Shown here piece by piece: positions 7,945 through 14,814 of a stretch of 64,000 nucleotides of DNA (position 1 is its first letter; each line of letters starts with the position of its first letter). Source of the DNA: Spirochaetota bacterium (lineage in GTDB: Bacteria; Spirochaetota; Spirochaetia; Treponematales; UBA12059); contig JAKLDN010000003.1 in assembly GCA_022703505.1 (NCBI GenBank), forward strand, positions 434,001 to 498,000, given 5' to 3'. The notes under the pieces were generated by a model. That model ran no database searches. It was not told the origin of the DNA and worked only from the letters and a program-made list of their open reading frames with translations. A program made the translations under genes and the position numbers.

Positions 7945-8787
7945 TCAGTTTTCGCCCACTCGGTAGACCACGTAGTCCACGATGGCGAGGGCCGCACCGG
8001 CCGCCTTGGCGACATCCGCCATGACCTTGGCCACGGTCTGTTTCTCGTCCTTGACGAAGCCCTGGTCCAGAAGGCAGATCTCCGCCATGAGCTTGTTCAC
8101 CTTGCCCTTGACGATCCCCTCGAGGACGTTGGCGGGCTTGCCCTTCATCTTCTCGTCGCCCTCGATCTGTTTCTGGAAGATCTCCTGCTGCTCCGCAAGG
8201 TAGGCGGCATCCACCCGACCGCGGTCCAGGAACAGGGGCCGGAAGGCCGCGATGTGGAGGGCGGTGTCATGGATGAAGGCCTGCACCGAGGCATCTCCGG
8301 GCTTGTCCGTCTTGGCCTTGACGATCACGCCGAGGGTACCCTCGCCGTGGATGTAGGTGTGCAGGACCTCCCCGGGCCCGGCCTTGACGCAGATCACGCG
8401 CTTCAGGGCGATGTTCTCCTTGATCACGCTGGCCATGTCGCGGATCATGGCTTCCATCTCGGCGTCCGGCGCGGAGGCTTCCTTCTTGTGGACCAGGGAC
8501 GCCAGGACGGCGCCGGCCTTGATGAAGTCCTCGTTGCGCGCCACGAAGTCCGTCTCGCAGGCCACTTCGACCATACCGACCTTGCCGCCCTCTTCCTTGA
8601 CGAACACCTTGCCCTCGTTGGTGGCGCGGCCGGAGCGTTTTTCGACTCCCGCAAGCCCCCACTCCTTGATGAGCTTCTCGGCGGCGACGGGATCCCCGCC
8701 CGCCTCCGTGAGGGCCTTCTTGCAATCCATCATACCGGCTCCGGTCTTCTCCCGGAGGGTCTTTATGTCCTGAGCCTTGATCTCCAT
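7945..8787 (-). CDS. tsf: Elongation factor Ts
   Basis: Guanine-nucleotide exchange factor for EF-Tu. The N-terminal UBA-like module (IKTLREKTGAGMMDCKKAL, then LIKEWGLAG) and the TDFVARNEDF motif that contacts EF-Tu are intact, followed by the dimerisation subdomains. The 280 aa are typical. It lies 21 bases downstream of rpsB, the near-universal bacterial order, and is followed by the hairpin before frr. A Shine-Dalgarno-like GAGAA lies before ATG 8787. Confidence 0.97.
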   Translation of the reverse strand: MEIKAQDIKTLREKTGAGMMDCKKALTEAGGDPVAAEKLIKEWGLAGVEKRSGRATNEGKVFVKEEGGKVGMVEVACETDFVARNEDFIKAGAVLASLVHKKEASAPDAEMEAMIRDMASVIKENIALKRVICVKAGPGEVLHTYIHGEGTLGVIVKAKTDKPGDASVQAFIHDTALHIAAFRPLFLDRGRVDAAYLAEQQEIFQKQIEGDEKMKGKPANVLEGIVKGKVNKLMAEICLLDQGFVKDEKQTVAKVMADVAKAAGAALAIVDYVVYRVGEN

Positions 8788-8808
8788 TTCGTTCTCCTTG
8801 ACGGCTTA

Positions 8809-9693
8809 CTAGCGGTCGTACAGTTTGTCTTCGTCGATGACGGCGGCCGGAGCCGTTTCCTCGGCCTTCTCCTCGACGGCGGCGGGCTTCTCCTCGGGAG
8901 TGTAGGTGGAGATGTCGATCTCGACCTCTTCCTCCGCCTGGCGTGCGTCCGTCCGGACTTCCTCGACCGCTTCCTCCTCTTCCTGGAGGTTCTCGATGAT
9001 CTTGAGGCCCGTCTCGTTGTCCGCCTCAACCACCGCGTTGGCGATGATCTGGGTGAAAAGGGAGATGGACCGGATGGCGTCGTCGTTGCCCGGGATGGGG
9101 AAGGTGATGCCCTCGGGATTGCAGTTGGTGTCGACGATGGCCACGATGGGCACGCCCAGCCTCTGGGCTTCCGCCACCGCGATGGCTTCCTTGCGGGTGT
9201 CGATCACGAAGAGGATGCCGGGCAGATCCTTCATCTCCTTGATACCGCCCAGGTTCTTCTCCAGCTTGATCTTCTCCTTCTGGAGCCCGGCGATTTCCTT
9301 CTTGGTCAGGTTCTCGAAGGTGCCGTCCACTTCCATCTTCTCGATCTTCTTGAGCCGGAGGATGGATTTCTTGATGGTGGAGAAGTTGGTGAGCATTCCG
9401 CCCAGCCAGCGGCTGTTCACGTAGAACATCCCGCAGCGCTCGGCTTCCTTCTGGATGGCCTGCTGGGCCTGCTTCTTGGTGCCCACGAAGAGCACGCTCT
9501 TGCCGGAGGCTACGCACTTCCGCACGGCCTCATAGGCTTCCTTGATGGACTGGATGGTCTTCTGCAGATCGATGATGTGGATGCCGTTGCGCTCCGCGAA
9601 GATGAATTTCTTCATCCGCGGATCCCAGCGCTTGACCTGATGCCCGAAGTGGACACCGGACTCCAGAAGATTCTTCATCGTTACGACGGCCAA
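8809..9693 (-). CDS. rpsB: 30S ribosomal protein uS2
   Basis: Small-subunit protein needed for S1 docking. It has [14 protein letters not shown], the internal [12 protein letters not shown]-x-EA and a typical [17 protein letters not shown] block. It is 294 aa, with an acidic and Pro/Ala-rich extension of about 50 residues. The start is TTG at 9693: AGGAGG sits 6-7 bases upstream of this TTG, whereas the first in-frame ATG (9678) is too far from it, and the five extra residues (MAVVT) match the common S2 N terminus. A leader hairpin lies just upstream. Confidence 0.95.
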   Translation of the reverse strand: MAVVTMKNLLESGVHFGHQVKRWDPRMKKFIFAERNGIHIIDLQKTIQSIKEAYEAVRKCVASGKSVLFVGTKKQAQQAIQKEAERCGMFYVNSRWLGGMLTNFSTIKKSILRLKKIEKMEVDGTFENLTKKEIAGLQKEKIKLEKNLGGIKEMKDLPGILFVIDTRKEAIAVAEAQRLGVPIVAIVDTNCNPEGITFPIPGNDDAIRSISLFTQIIANAVVEADNETGLKIIENLQEEEEAVEEVRTDARQAEEEVEIDISTYTPEEKPAAVEEKAEETAPAAVIDEDKLYDR

Positions 9694-9710
9694 GAGATCC
9701 TCCTACCGAC

Positions 9711-9731
9711 GGCCGTACGGTTCGTACGGCC
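9711..9731 (-). promoter_or_regulatory. rpsB leader hairpin
   Basis: Perfect 9-bp inverted repeat (arms 9711-9719 and 9723-9731, 3-base loop) directly upstream of the rpsB ribosome-binding site. A stem this close to the Shine-Dalgarno could modulate initiation, in line with the autoregulated S2 leaders known in other bacteria. The sequence does not resemble a leader I can name, and the regulatory role is inference. Confidence 0.45.
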
Positions 9732-9795
9732 CCCTTCTCTGATTCTCACCGTCCCGGGGGGACGGCGGAAGATTCCGGGCGGCTAAAACCCAGGG

Positions 9796-10398
9796 TTAGG
9801 GCCGCTCCGGGCGGTCACCCAGGGGGTAACCGCTGTCCCGAAGGATGACATAAAACGCCCGGAGAGGCAAGCCCACGACGCAGGACCAGGATCCGATGAC
9901 ACGCTCCACGAGGAAGGCCGCCCGGCCCTGGATGCGATAGGCCCCGGCGGCGCCTTCCCATTCCCCCGTATCCAGGTACCCCTCGATCTCGTCGTCCGAG
10001 AGTTCCGCGAAGACCACCTCCGTTTCCTCCAGGATCGTCCGGACGGCTCCGGAGTTCCGGTCGGTGAAGGCGAGGCCCGTGGAGACCCGATGGGGGACGC
10101 CGGACAGGGAGCGGAGAAAGGTGCGGGCTTCGTCCCGGTTTCGAGGCTTTCCCAGGACCCTTCCGTCCACGGAAACCAGGGTGTCCGCGGACAGAACCCA
10201 TCGGGGATCGCCGTCCCGGGAGTCGGCCAGGGCGGCGCGGGCCTTGTCCAGGGCCAGGGCCGTGACGCGATCGCCCACCGGAAGATGATCCCGGAGGGTT
10301 TCGTCCGTATCGGTGGGCCGCACGACCAGGGGAAATCCGTACTGTTCAAGGATCTCCCTTCGACGCGGGGATCCCGAGGCTAGAAGAATTGTATCCAT
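9796..10398 (-). CDS. maf: Maf-family nucleoside triphosphate pyrophosphatase
   Basis: House-cleaning enzyme hydrolysing non-canonical or modified NTPs such as dTTP/UTP or m7GTP to the monophosphate. The Maf signature ASGSPRRREIL is at residues 6-16, the catalytic ADT-x-V block at about 65-75, and the GK-x-x-x-x-EA-like motif appears as GKPRNRDEA. The 200 aa are normal. ATG 10398 gives MDTILLASGSPRR; the longer frame would run toward the tRNA gene. Substrate class cannot be fixed by eye. It lies 44 bases downstream of tRNA-Arg on the same strand. Confidence 0.9.
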   Translation of the reverse strand: MDTILLASGSPRRREILEQYGFPLVVRPTDTDETLRDHLPVGDRVTALALDKARAALADSRDGDPRWVLSADTLVSVDGRVLGKPRNRDEARTFLRSLSGVPHRVSTGLAFTDRNSGAVRTILEETEVVFAELSDDEIEGYLDTGEWEGAAGAYRIQGRAAFLVERVIGSWSCVVGLPLRAFYVILRDSGYPLGDRPERP

Positions 10399-10442
10399 AA
10401 TAAAAAACGGCTTTCCGGAGCCTTGCTCCTGAAAGCCGCCTA

Positions 10443-10516
10443 TGAGCGATACGGGATTCGAACCCATGACCTTCGGCTCCGGAGGCCGACGCTCTATCCA
10501 GCTGAGCTAATCGCTC
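10443..10516 (-). tRNA. tRNA-Arg (anticodon CCG)
   Basis: A 74-base cloverleaf folds fully: 7-bp acceptor (GAGCGAT/ATCGCTC), D-arm with AGCTGGATA loop, anticodon stem TCGGC/GCCGA with loop CTCCGGA (anticodon CCG), T-arm with TTCGAAT loop, discriminator A. The 3' CCA is not encoded. It reads CGG codons, in keeping with the high-GC coding here. Confidence 0.97.
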
Positions 10517-10701
10517 GGGGACATCCTATGTCGGAAGCCGGGAGCCTGTCAAGGGAACCCGGGGAGTCCACCCAGCCGTCGTCCGCCGGACCCCCCTCGC
10601 GGATCGAAACCTTCCCCGCGAAACCCTTGCGAACCGCCGCTCCGGAACCGGCCGGCCGTGAAGCTAACAGAGCTTAGGAGCCGGCCTCATGGAATACTGC
10701 G

Positions 10702-11427
10702 TCATTTGCCGCCCGAGGAGCTCGCCGCGGACTTGCGGAGCTTGTCCAGCACCTGGCGCGCCTTCTGCTTGACCGGGATGATGTAGTTTCCGTCCGCGAT
10801 CCGAAGCACGGTCCGGATGATCGAGGGGTCCTTGATTCCGGTTCCGGCGTCCACCAGCCGTTCGATCGCGACCAGGGTCTCGAAGGCCAGGCTGTTGTCG
10901 GGCTGGAGGATGTCGTACTTGTTGACGATGAACGCGATGGTCTGGGTCACCTCGTCGTTGTCGTTGATCCCGATCTTGCCCAGGGACCGAATCGCCGCGC
11001 TGATGACCATGGGCTCCCGGTCGGAGAGGGCGACGCGCAACAGGGTATCCTTGGTCTCCACGGTGGGGAACTCGGCGAGGTATTCGCAGGCCTTGGCGCG
11101 GACATCCGGGTAATCGTTGATGATCCGACCGACGCCGGCCTCGCGAACCACGATGGTCGAGGTCTCCAGGGCGAGGTACTCGAGGGATTTGCGGACTTCC
11201 TCGTTCTTCCGTCCCTCGTCGATGGACTGCTTGATGTACTGGAGGGCGAGCAGCTTGAGATCTCGGGTGTCTCCCCGGGCCTGCTCCTTGATGATCATGG
11301 TTTCCAGGGTTTCCTGGAGGTACGCCTCCTCCACGGTCTTCTCCCCGGATCCCGTCGTTTGGGCGGCGACGCCCGCCAGGGCTACCACGAGCAACGCGGC
11401 CAGGGCCGCCGAACGCAATGAACGCAT
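10702..11427 (-). CDS. Secreted HEAT-repeat protein
   Basis: A 241-aa protein with a Sec signal peptide (MRSLRSAALAALLVVALAG, probable cleavage after VAAQ) and an all-helical body with HEAT-like repeats, for example VRAKACEYLAEFPTVETKDTL and ISAAIRSLGKIGINDNDEVT. Such periplasmic scaffolds are common in spirochaetes but have no assigned function. Two adjacent ATGs exist (11430 and 11427); the second has the better spacing from GGGAGG. It immediately follows the lipoprotein gene, whose TAA overlaps the first ATG, so the two are translationally coupled. Confidence 0.75.
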   Translation of the reverse strand: MRSLRSAALAALLVVALAGVAAQTTGSGEKTVEEAYLQETLETMIIKEQARGDTRDLKLLALQYIKQSIDEGRKNEEVRKSLEYLALETSTIVVREAGVGRIINDYPDVRAKACEYLAEFPTVETKDTLLRVALSDREPMVISAAIRSLGKIGINDNDEVTQTIAFIVNKYDILQPDNSLAFETLVAIERLVDAGTGIKDPSIIRTVLRIADGNYIIPVKQKARQVLDKLRKSAASSSGGK

Positions 11428-11429
11428 CA

Positions 11430-11975
11430 TTACCTCCCGGTACCAATTTTCCACGATTCGCCTACTTTTTCAAGGTAGTAATATACTTGGCGATCCCCCG
11501 AAGGGGTGATGGTCACGGCCTTGACCTGGGTCGGACTGGTAAACTCGATATCGTCCACCCGGACGCTCTGCCGGGAGGGGTATACGACGTACAGGAAGTA
11601 ATCCTGAAGGGACTCGAGTTTGATCCCCTGCCGTTTCAGCACGGCCGATTCGGACATTTCCGCCAGGACGGCGGGGGACGAGTAGAAGGTGGAATACTCC
11701 GGTGTCAGGTAGCCCCGCCACACGGTGTAGTCCTTCTGGCGGATGACCTGGTTGACCACGTTGATGAAGGATTTCACTTCCTCCATAGTGTCCCGCTTGA
11801 CCTCGGGGGTGATGCTGGCCGGATCGAAGGCCTGTCCCGGGGGCGGGGGAGGGGGCGTGACGGCGGCCGGAGGGGGATCCCCGGGAAGGGGGACGGGCTC
11901 CTCGGGCGTCCCGGCGCAGGACAGGATCAAGGCGGCCGCAACCAAAGGTGCAAGAAGGATCCGGACGGTTCGCAT
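11430..11975 (-). CDS. Putative lipoprotein
   Basis: A 181-aa protein with a lipoprotein signal: positively charged start, hydrophobic core and lipobox LILSCAG (Cys20). A Pro-rich linker (about residues 25-48) is followed by a globular domain with WRGYLTPEYSTFYSSPAVL and a C-terminal beta pattern ending VYYYLEKVGESWKIGTGR, reminiscent of NTF2/SnoaL-like folds, although I cannot confirm that. Its function is unknown. It leads a two-gene operon with the HEAT protein, so the two may act together at the envelope. Confidence 0.7.
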   Translation of the reverse strand: MRTVRILLAPLVAAALILSCAGTPEEPVPLPGDPPPAAVTPPPPPPGQAFDPASITPEVKRDTMEEVKSFINVVNQVIRQKDYTVWRGYLTPEYSTFYSSPAVLAEMSESAVLKRQGIKLESLQDYFLYVVYPSRQSVRVDDIEFTSPTQVKAVTITPSGDRQVYYYLEKVGESWKIGTGR

Positions 11976-12079
11976 GCTGTGATTCTACTTCCGGCGCCGG
12001 GAATTGTCAAAGAAACGGCGTCGAATTGACGGAATCCCGGGATGAGCGAGGACAGACCCGGTTTTGGCGAATTTTTCGT

Positions 12080-12108
12080 TTGAACCTTCCGCGTTCATAG
12101 TATATCAT
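12080..12108 (+). promoter_or_regulatory. Sigma-70-type promoter for the GHMP kinase gene
   Basis: TTGAAC (12080-12085), a 17-base spacer and TATCAT (12103-12108) predict a transcript start near 12115, about 37 bases before ATG 12152. The surrounding 60 bases are AT-rich compared with the region, as expected for a promoter between divergent genes. Confidence 0.55.
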
Positions 12109-12151
12109 GATCTCGCAATAGCATTATTTCGTTCGATAGCAAGGCTGGTCG

Positions 12152-13297
12152 ATGAAGGATATAGCGGAACTCCATACCCAGGAGTTTGAGGCTCCCCCCG
12201 AAGTCATCGCGTCCGCTCCGGGAACGTTGCGGTTGCTGGGTGAGCACACGGAAGATTCCGAAGGCGTGGTCCTTTCCATCGCCCTGTCCCAGCGCATCGC
12301 TGTAGCCGTCTCCCCCAGACGCGATTCTTCCCTTCGGTTCTACGCTGCGGACCTGAACGAGCGGAAACGGACGAGCCTGGCGAACCTCAAGTTCAAGCGC
12401 GAGGACCGCTGGGCCAATCTTCCCAAGGGGATCCTGGCGGCCCTGTTCGACCAGGGAGCCCCGGCCCAGGGGTTTAACGTCACCGTCGCCGGCGACATAC
12501 CCCAGGGCATAGGCCTGGGTTCCTCCTCCGCCTTCGTGGTGGCTTCCGCCGCCGCTTTTTCCGGGGCTCTCGGGAAGAACCTCGGGAACGACGGGCTCGT
12601 GGAGCTCTCCCGGGTCGCGGAGGCCGAATTCTGCGGCCGTACCTTCGGCCCCGCCGAGCACGTGGTGCCGGTGGTATCGCGCCCCGGCACGGCCGTGTCC
12701 GTGGACGCCCGGAATCGACGTCCCCGGCTGGTCCCCTTCGACATCGGCCGTTCCGTCGCCTTGATCACGGATTCCCGGGTTCCCCGGTTTTCCGTGGACG
12801 CGGAGCTCCGACAGCGGGGGGACGAATGCCGTCAATGCCTGCACCAGCTGGGGCGCCGACATCCCGGCAAGACCCTCCGGGACTACACCCCCGAGGACTT
12901 GGACGAGCTCATGGGGGAACTCCCGGAAAGCATACGCCGCCGCTGCCTCTTCATCCTGGAGGAGGTGAGGCGGGTCTCCGAGGCGGAGGACCTGCTCGCC
13001 CGGGGGGACCTGGTCGGATTCGGGAGGGTCGTGAACAAGTCCCAGGCGGGGCTCCGGAACCTCCTGGAGGTCTCCTGCCCCGAGGTGGACTGGCTGGTCA
13101 AGCGAAGTTCCGAGATCGAGGGCACCCTTTGCAGCCGGCTGACCGGCAAGGGCTTCGGGGGCTGCACCATCACCCTGCTCAGCCGCGACGCCCTGGAGGA
13201 GTACAAGAACCGCCTGGAGGAATACGAGCGGATCTTCGGATTCAAGGCGGCGATCTACGAGACCTCCGTCTCCGGCGGCATCGAGCTTCAAGGTTGA
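12152..13297 (+). CDS. Galactokinase-like GHMP kinase, catalytic residues replaced
   Basis: A 381-aa GHMP-family protein aligning with galactokinase from end to end. The N-terminal signature appears as PGTLRLLGEHTED (residues 23-35): Thr25 replaces the catalytic Arg of PGR. The ATP-binding motif GIGLGSSSA (119-127) and C-terminal LTGKGFGGC are kept. The usual GIMDQ catalytic block reads GPAEH (166-170), so the base Asp is Glu169. Either this is a different small-molecule kinase or a non-catalytic, sensor-type protein. It has its own promoter and is followed by surE. AAGG lies 8 bases before the ATG. I assign no substrate. Confidence 0.8.
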   Translation: MKDIAELHTQEFEAPPEVIASAPGTLRLLGEHTEDSEGVVLSIALSQRIAVAVSPRRDSSLRFYAADLNERKRTSLANLKFKREDRWANLPKGILAALFDQGAPAQGFNVTVAGDIPQGIGLGSSSAFVVASAAAFSGALGKNLGNDGLVELSRVAEAEFCGRTFGPAEHVVPVVSRPGTAVSVDARNRRPRLVPFDIGRSVALITDSRVPRFSVDAELRQRGDECRQCLHQLGRRHPGKTLRDYTPEDLDELMGELPESIRRRCLFILEEVRRVSEAEDLLARGDLVGFGRVVNKSQAGLRNLLEVSCPEVDWLVKRSSEIEGTLCSRLTGKGFGGCTITLLSRDALEEYKNRLEEYERIFGFKAAIYETSVSGGIELQG

Positions 13298-13345
13298 ATC
13301 CTTCCCCCGCTTCCGCTACAATCCCCTTGTCAGGGTCAACCTGAC
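13294..13345 (+). promoter_or_regulatory. Promoter and operator-like dyad upstream of surE
   Basis: TTGAAT (13294-13299), an exact 17-base spacer and TACAAT (13317-13322) form a strong sigma-70-type promoter overlapping the end of the GHMP gene. The predicted start lies at about 13329, at the edge of a dyad GTCAGG-GTCAA-CCTGAC (13329-13345). A dyad at the start point is a natural repressor site, or it may form a small 5' hairpin. Confidence 0.6.
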
Positions 13346-13375
13346 GGGACGCGGGAGGGGGCCCTTGTCGAAACC

Positions 13376-14113
13376 ATGAAGATCCTCGTTACGAACGACG
13401 ACGGAATCCACTGCGAGGGTCTCCGGGTCCTGGCGGAGGAGCTCGGGAGGGACCACGAGGTCTGGGTGTTCTCACCCGACGGTGACAGGTCCGGTTCCAG
13501 CCATTCCATGACCCTGCGATCCCCCGGCAAGGTCCGCGCCTTGGACGAGAGGACCTATACCTGCAGCGGCATGCCCGCGGACTGCGTCATCCTGGCCTTC
13601 CGGGGAGCCATTCCGTTCCGCCCGGAGCTCGTGGTGTCGGGGATCAACCGGGGCCCCAACCTGGGCACGGATATCGTCTATTCCGGCACCGCCGCGGCCG
13701 CCCGCCAGGCGGTCCTCCACGGAATACCGGGAATCGCCGTCTCCCTGGCGAGCTACGGTCCCGCCTTCGATTTCCGCCCCGCGGCCCGCTTCGTCCGCTC
13801 GAACCTGGGCGCCCTGCTGGCGGCCTGGGACGCCTCCGTCTTCCTGAACGTAAACGTGCCCCCGGGGCCGGACGCGGATACCCGGGGGGCGGTCTTCACC
13901 CGTCCGGGCAAGCGGACCTACCGGGACTCCCTCCATACCTTCGAGGCTCCGGACGGCTTTACCTATTGCTTCCTTACCGGCGAGACCATCGACAACGCCG
14001 GGGAGGAAGCCGCGGATACGAGCGCGGTCGATTCCGGACTCATCGCCGTGACCAAGGTGCTCGTGGATCCCCAGGTGCCCCCGGCTTTTCCGGCGGGCCA
14101 AAGGTTCCCCTGA
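13376..14113 (+). CDS. surE: 5'/3'-nucleotidase SurE
   Basis: Metal-dependent nucleoside-monophosphate phosphatase linked to stationary-phase survival. The catalytic DD pair is at residues 8-9 (ILVTNDDG), followed by SPDGDRSGSSHSMT and SGINRGPNLGTDIVYSGT, all hallmarks of SurE. The 245 aa are normal. It is preceded by its own promoter and a GGGAGGGGG stretch, and lies 26 bases before the TPR gene with which it is probably cotranscribed. Confidence 0.96.
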   Translation: MKILVTNDDGIHCEGLRVLAEELGRDHEVWVFSPDGDRSGSSHSMTLRSPGKVRALDERTYTCSGMPADCVILAFRGAIPFRPELVVSGINRGPNLGTDIVYSGTAAAARQAVLHGIPGIAVSLASYGPAFDFRPAARFVRSNLGALLAAWDASVFLNVNVPPGPDADTRGAVFTRPGKRTYRDSLHTFEAPDGFTYCFLTGETIDNAGEEAADTSAVDSGLIAVTKVLVDPQVPPAFPAGQRFP

Positions 14114-14139
14114 GGAACCCGGGAAGGAAGGCGGACCCG

Positions 14140-14814
14140 ATGCGCAGCGAGATCCGGGAAGCCCTGCGATCCTACTCGGAAGGCGATTGGGAGGAAGCCC
14201 TACGGCTCCTGTCGGGCGCGGAGCTTTCGGAGGACGAGTTCGGGGATTCCGCCTACCTCCTGGGATTGTGCCATGTCCGCCTCGGGAACTTCGACGAAGC
14301 CCTGCTCTACCTGGAGCAGGTGGTCACGGCCGAGACGGATCCAGCCCGGCTCTACCAGTGCCGCATGGCCCTGGCCTACATCTACGCCGTGACCGGACGG
14401 GTGAAACTGGCGGAGTACGAGCTGGCCCGCCTGCGGGAATCCGGGTACGAGTCCGCCCAGATCTGCGCGGCCCTGGGATATACCGCCTGGGTGCAGGGGA
14501 ACATCGACGACAGTCTTCAATGGTACGGCCGGGCCCTGGATCTCGAACCCGCCCATCCGACCTCCCTCAACGGTCTGGGATACGTCCTGGCCTACCGGGG
14601 GGACGACCTGACCCGCGCCCTGTCCTGCTGCCGCAAGGCCGTGGAGGCCCGGCCCAACAACCCCGTCTACCAGGACAGCCTGGGCTGGGTCTACTTGAAG
14701 CTGGGATTCCTGGACGAGGCGGAGACCTGGCTGGAGCGCGCCTTGAAGGGCGCCCCGGAGGAGCGGGAAGTCCAGGAGCACGTTCGAACACTCAGGGAGC
14801 TGAAGACCCTATGA
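14140..14814 (+). CDS. TPR-repeat protein, cytoplasmic
   Basis: A 224-aa protein made of about five tetratricopeptide repeats (for example YLLGLCHVRLGNFDEALLYLE, LGYTAWVQGNIDDSLQWYGR and LGWVYLKLGFLDEAETWLER). There is no signal peptide or membrane segment, so it is probably a cytoplasmic adaptor. The start at ATG 14140 follows GGGAAGGAAGG; the longer frame overlaps surE without support. Its stop overlaps the ATG of the next gene (ATGA at 14811-14814), so it is coupled to the secreted NHL/VWA protein. Partner unknown. Confidence 0.8.
   Translation: MRSEIREALRSYSEGDWEEALRLLSGAELSEDEFGDSAYLLGLCHVRLGNFDEALLYLEQVVTAETDPARLYQCRMALAYIYAVTGRVKLAEYELARLRESGYESAQICAALGYTAWVQGNIDDSLQWYGRALDLEPAHPTSLNGLGYVLAYRGDDLTRALSCCRKAVEARPNNPVYQDSLGWVYLKLGFLDEAETWLERALKGAPEEREVQEHVRTLRELKTL

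Noticed and set aside
7924-9786. A 620-codon open frame on the plus strand
   Set aside because: It is antisense to tsf and rpsB. Composition is a mirrored codon bias (Leu/Asp/His/Gly-rich) with no domain.
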